From: Streptomyces sp. 71268
GTDB lineage: Bacteria; Actinomycetota; Actinomycetes; Streptomycetales; Streptomycetaceae
Assembly (NCBI RefSeq): GCF_029392895.1
Contig: NZ_CP114200.1
Location: 2,635,001 to 2,699,000, forward strand
Length of the DNA: 64,000 bases
Direction: 5' to 3'
The position numbers were made by a program, and so were the translations under genes. The notes beneath the pieces are model-generated. The model was not told the DNA's origin and made no database searches. It saw only the letters and a list, made by a program, of their open reading frames with translations. Shown here one piece after another: positions 60,966 to 64,000 of this stretch. Numbering within the stretch: the first letter of the stretch is position 1; each line of letters opens with the position of its first letter.

Positions 60966-61796
60966 TTATCCCTTGACGGCACCGGAGGTCAGGCCGCCGA
61001 CGGCCCGGCGCTGCAGGAAGAGGAAGAGGATCAGGATCGGGAGGGCGAACAGGGAGGCGGCGGCCATGGTGGCGCCCCAGTCGTTGCCGAAGTTGCTCTG
61101 GAAGCTGTAGAGCCACACGGGCAGCGTCTGGGCCTGGTCCTGCTTGTTGAGGATCAGCACCATCGGGAACTCGTTCCAGGCGGTGATGAAGCCGAAGAGG
61201 GAGGTGGCCATCAGCCCGGGGGCGAGCAGCGGGAAGATCACCTTGCGGAACGCCTGGACGCGGGAGCAGCCGTCGACCATGGCGGACTCCTCCAGTTCCT
61301 TGGGCACCGCCGCGATGTAGTTCCGCAGCGTGAGGATGGTCAGGGGTAGCACCATGACCGTGTAGAAGAGGGTGAGGGGGACCAGGCTGTTGAGCATGTC
61401 AGCATCGCGCACCAGCATGTAGATCGCGATGACCATGACCTCCCAGGGGGCCATCTGGGCGATCATGAAGACCAGGATGACGCCCCGGCGGCCCTTGAAC
61501 CGCATGCGGGCGATGGCGAACGAGGCGCCGAGCGCGACCAGCAGCGACAGGCCCACGGCCAGCAGCGTGACGGTGAGGGAGTTACGGACCAGCGTCCAGA
61601 AGTTGTCCGCGTTGACCGCTGTCTCGAAGTGTTCGAACGTCAACGAGGACGGGAACCAGACCGGGTCCTCGCTGAGGATGTCGCCGGTGGGCTTCAGGGC
61701 CGTGTTGAACATCCAGTACACGGGGAAGACGAACCCGATGAACAGGACGATCGCCGTCGCGTTGGGCCAGATGCGGCCGAGGAGTGAACGCTTCAC
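60966..61796 (-). CDS. dasC: Chitobiose ABC transporter permease DasC
   Basis: A 276-residue carbohydrate permease (CUT1, MalG type). GTG at 61796 overlaps the dasB stop as GTGA. Six hydrophobic segments are present, and the EAA loop reads EESAMVDGCSRVQAFRKVIFPLLAPGL (about residues 179-205), in which the usual Asp-Gly is kept. It forms the membrane channel with DasB. In Streptomyces the ATP is supplied by the shared MsiK ATPase, which explains the absence of an ATPase gene here. Confidence 0.93.
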   Translation of the reverse strand: MKRSLLGRIWPNATAIVLFIGFVFPVYWMFNTALKPTGDILSEDPVWFPSSLTFEHFETAVNADNFWTLVRNSLTVTLLAVGLSLLVALGASFAIARMRFKGRRGVILVFMIAQMAPWEVMVIAIYMLVRDADMLNSLVPLTLFYTVMVLPLTILTLRNYIAAVPKELEESAMVDGCSRVQAFRKVIFPLLAPGLMATSLFGFITAWNEFPMVLILNKQDQAQTLPVWLYSFQSNFGNDWGATMAAASLFALPILILFLFLQRRAVGGLTSGAVKG

Positions 61797-62782
61797 AGCT
61801 CGTCCCTCTCTTGCTTCAAGACAATGCGGAGGTAGTACGACGTGAGGCCCAGCAGCACCAGGATGGTGAGCAGCGAGATGGCGGCGCCCATGCCGTAGTG
61901 CTGGTTTCCGACGCCCTCGACGAAGGCGTAGACCGGGAGGGTCTCGGTGAGCCGGTCGGGTCCGCCCTCGCTGAGCGCGAAGATCTGGGGCAGTGCCTTG
62001 AAGACCCAGATGACCTCAAGGAAGGTCGTGGCGAAGAGGAACGGCTTGATGAAGGGGAAGGTGACCGTGGTGAAGCTCTTCCAGGCGCCGGCGCCGTCGA
62101 GGGACGCGGCCTCGTAGAGCTCGTTCGGGATGGTGGTGGTCGCGGCGTACAGGCTCAGGGCCACGAAGGGCACGGACTGCCAGACGATCAGCAGGGTGAT
62201 GACGAAGAAGGCGGAGAACTGGGAGCCGATCCAGTTGTAGTCGGCCATCGAGTGCCAGCCCAGCTTGTCCAGGACCCAGTTCACGACGCCGAAGCGCTGG
62301 GCGAACAGCCACTGGTACACGGTGGTGGCGGCGATGATGGGCATGGCCCACGCGAGCACCAGGCCGATCTGGAGCGTCAGCCGCATCTTCTTGCCGAGCC
62401 GGGCGAGCAGCAGGCCGACGAGGGTGCTGATCCCCATGATCAGGATGACGTTGACGCCGGTGAAGACGATCGAGCGACCGACGACGCGCCAGAACTCTTC
62501 GCTCTTGAGGGTCTCTTCGTAGTTGTCGAACCCGGTCCACTCGGTGAGCCGGCGGATCAACTGACGTCGGTTGACGTTCTGCAGGGACAGCGTGGCGTTC
62601 TTGACCATCGGCCAGCCGAGGAACACCAGGGTCGCGGCTAGCGCGGGGAGAAGCAGCACGTACGGCAGGAGATTGCCGCTGATCCCCTTCCGTTTCGCGT
62701 GTGGCCCGCCCTTGGGCGGTCCTCCGCTCTTGCGGACGGCAGTTCCCGGTGCCGTCTTCGCACGTTCGGTCTGCACAGACAT
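61793..62782 (-). CDS. dasB: Chitobiose ABC transporter permease DasB
   Basis: A 329-residue permease (CUT1, MalF type). ATG at 62782 follows GAAGAGAAGACGAG. A basic N-terminus of about 35 residues precedes six membrane segments. The EAA loop reads EAASLDGAGAWKSFTTVTFPFIKP (about residues 220-243). It lies 92 nt downstream of dasA, with a stable hairpin between them, and overlaps dasC by four bases. Confidence 0.93.
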   Translation of the reverse strand: MSVQTERAKTAPGTAVRKSGGPPKGGPHAKRKGISGNLLPYVLLLPALAATLVFLGWPMVKNATLSLQNVNRRQLIRRLTEWTGFDNYEETLKSEEFWRVVGRSIVFTGVNVILIMGISTLVGLLLARLGKKMRLTLQIGLVLAWAMPIIAATTVYQWLFAQRFGVVNWVLDKLGWHSMADYNWIGSQFSAFFVITLLIVWQSVPFVALSLYAATTTIPNELYEAASLDGAGAWKSFTTVTFPFIKPFLFATTFLEVIWVFKALPQIFALSEGGPDRLTETLPVYAFVEGVGNQHYGMGAAISLLTILVLLGLTSYYLRIVLKQERDEL

Positions 62783-62820
62783 GCTCGTCTTCTCTTCCTG
62801 GGCCGGACGTAGTCGGTGCG

Positions 62821-62853
62821 CTGCCGGGGGTGGCGTATCCCAACCCCCGGCAG
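62821..62853 (-). terminator. Intercistronic hairpin between dasA and dasB
   Basis: An 11-bp perfect stem (62821-62831 with 62843-62853, CTGCCGGGGGT) and an 11-nt loop. Such hairpins behind binding-protein genes protect the upstream message or weaken the downstream part, so that more binding protein than permease is made. Confidence 0.75.
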
Positions 62854-62874
62854 CGTGCGCGTGTGAGCCTGCGG

Positions 62875-64000
62875 CTAGAGGTCCTGGCTCAGTCGCTTGT
62901 TGAGCTCGCCCTCGACCGACTTGGCGGCTTCCTCATGCGACTTGCCGTTGAGAACGGCGGTCATGTACGTCTTGATCGGGTTCGGGGTGTTCTCGACCGC
63001 GGCCCACTCGGGGATCAGCGGGGTGGTGCCACCCACGGTCGCCGGCGCCATGGCCTCGGCGGCCTTGTTGCCCTTGAGCTGGCTCTGCAGCGACTCCTTG
63101 TTCGGGATCACGCCGCCTTCCTTGGCGAGCTGGCCCTCGAACTTGTCGGAAAGCGCGATCTTCAGGAATTCCTTCGCGAGTTCCTGCTTGTCGCTGCCCT
63201 CGGCCACGGCCAGGTTGGAACCACCGAGGAAGACGCCCTCGGGCTTGTCCGCCGTCTCACCCGGGACGGTGAAGTAGCCGATGTCCTTTTCAATCTTCGG
63301 GTTGGCCTTGATGGCGGTGGCCGCTTCCCAGCCCATGCCGATGAAGGCGCCGGTCTTACCCTTGGCGAAGACCTCGGCCTGCTGCGGAGTGGCCTCGTCC
63401 TTGTCCTTGGGGGCCTGGCTGAAGGCGGCGTACTGCTTGTAGATGTCCATGGCCTTGCCGACCTTGGGGTCGGAAAGGTTGGAGACGTACTTGTCGCCGT
63501 CCTTCTTTACCAGCTCGGCGCCGGTGCCAATGGTGAGGCCGTCGAAGAAGTACCAGTTCTGGCCGGGCATGTAGATGGGCTCGGCGTCGGTCTTCTTGTC
63601 GATGGTGTCGAGCGCCTTGAAGAACTCGGTACGAGTCTTCGGCAGTTCCTTGATGCCGGCTTCGTCCCAGATCTTCTTGTTGTAGAGGACGACGCGGCTG
63701 ACCGCGAACCACGGGGCCGCGTACTGCTTGCCGTCGAAGACGGAGGACGCGTTGATGTTCTCCGTCCAGTCGGCGCCGATCTCCTTCTTGAGGTCGGACA
63801 GGTCGGCCAGGCCCTCGGTCTGCGCGTAGGCAGGCGTCTGGGTGTTGCCGAGCTCGATGACGTCCGGCGGATTCGACTCAGAGAGTGCCGTGGTTATCTT
63901 CTGCTGAATTCCGTTCCACTGCTGAACTTCAAACTTCAGCTTGGCTCCGGTCTTCTTTTCGAAGGCAGCCGTTACGTCTTTGGTCCACCCGTCAGGCGTG
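62875..64000 (-). CDS. dasA: Chitobiose-binding lipoprotein DasA, 5' end outside window
   Basis: The last 374 residues of an extracellular sugar-binding protein (family 1 SBP); the start, lipobox and about 50 residues lie beyond base 64,000. The visible part opens with GWTKDVTAAFEKKTGAKLKFE and shows PPDVIELGNTQTPAYA, QYAAPWFAVSRVVLYNKKIWDEAG, a GMGWEAATAI lobe and the hinge FLGGSNLAVAEGSDKQELAKEFLKI. This is the pattern of DasA/NgcE-like proteins for N,N'-diacetylchitobiose. The following permeases and GH3 enzyme support the name. Its DasR-controlled promoter is not in the window. Confidence 0.93.
   Translation of the reverse strand, partial: TPDGWTKDVTAAFEKKTGAKLKFEVQQWNGIQQKITTALSESNPPDVIELGNTQTPAYAQTEGLADLSDLKKEIGADWTENINASSVFDGKQYAAPWFAVSRVVLYNKKIWDEAGIKELPKTRTEFFKALDTIDKKTDAEPIYMPGQNWYFFDGLTIGTGAELVKKDGDKYVSNLSDPKVGKAMDIYKQYAAFSQAPKDKDEATPQQAEVFAKGKTGAFIGMGWEAATAIKANPKIEKDIGYFTVPGETADKPEGVFLGGSNLAVAEGSDKQELAKEFLKIALSDKFEGQLAKEGGVIPNKESLQSQLKGNKAAEAMAPATVGGTTPLIPEWAAVENTPNPIKTYMTAVLNGKSHEEAAKSVEGELNKRLSQDL

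Noticed and set aside
57825..61349. 1,174-codon plus-strand frame across SDR, spacer and dasD
   Set aside because: It is an artefact of high GC; it runs out of frame over the SDR and antisense to dasD, which both have complete catalytic motifs.

Overview
The window is high-GC DNA with the codon use, gene families and gene order of a Streptomyces chromosome arm-to-core region. From memory, the stretch from about 25 kb to the right end follows the order of the S. coelicolor SCO5261-SCO5232 neighbourhood: malic enzyme, polar amino acid ABC transporter, methyltransferase, CGNR protein, sodX, sodN, then prsH-sigH, a lipid kinase, wblE, a PdtaS-like kinase and the das chitobiose operon. No tRNA, rRNA, CRISPR array or transposase was found.

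Left region (1-7.0 kb). A four-gene minus-strand operon encodes a trypsin-co-occurring domain protein, a trypsin-like/VMAP-C protein, a MoxR AAA ATPase and a large vWA protein that runs off the left edge. This is the composition of the predicted vWA-MoxR-VMAP ternary conflict systems. The vWA gene has no stop inside the window and is easily missed; the long plus-strand frames over it are antisense shadows.

Accessory region (7.4-25.3 kb). It holds a DUF6104 protein, a beta-lactamase-fold secreted protein, a TetR/nitroreductase pair, and a three-gene set (NTF2-like dehydratase, NAD(P)-dependent reductase, A-T-TE NRPS-like enzyme) matching the echoside/terfestatin p-terphenyl pathway. A DUF4097/PadR operon with a CGATATATCG operator, a two-domain ABM protein behind a MerR-type promoter, and a divergent MFS/CGNR pair with a perfect 24-bp palindrome between them follow.

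Central region (25.4-40.3 kb). Core metabolic genes lead to sodX-sodN. A 104-bp direct repeat (one mismatch) covers the 3' UTR and terminator of sodN and recurs 5,877 bp downstream. It brackets a cassette with a HAD protein, a methyltransferase, a kinase-fold protein with altered catalytic residues, an unknown protein, an XRE/TPR regulator broken by an in-frame TAA, a NUDIX hydrolase and a small membrane protein. No recombinase is visible. The sodN 3' UTR is where S. coelicolor makes the s-SodF small RNA, so the cassette appears to use an sRNA/terminator as its attachment site.

Right region (40.5-64 kb). CorA-type transporter, stand-alone KAS III, glutaminase, amidase, PLP deaminase and Na+/H+ antiporter are followed by prsH-sigH, a diacylglycerol-kinase-type gene, wblE, a PdtaS-like kinase, and dasD-dasC-dasB-dasA (dasA cut by the right edge). 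nagB, expected beside dasD, is absent. A TetR/SDR pair sits there instead, and a DasR-like site remains with no sugar-metabolism gene behind it.
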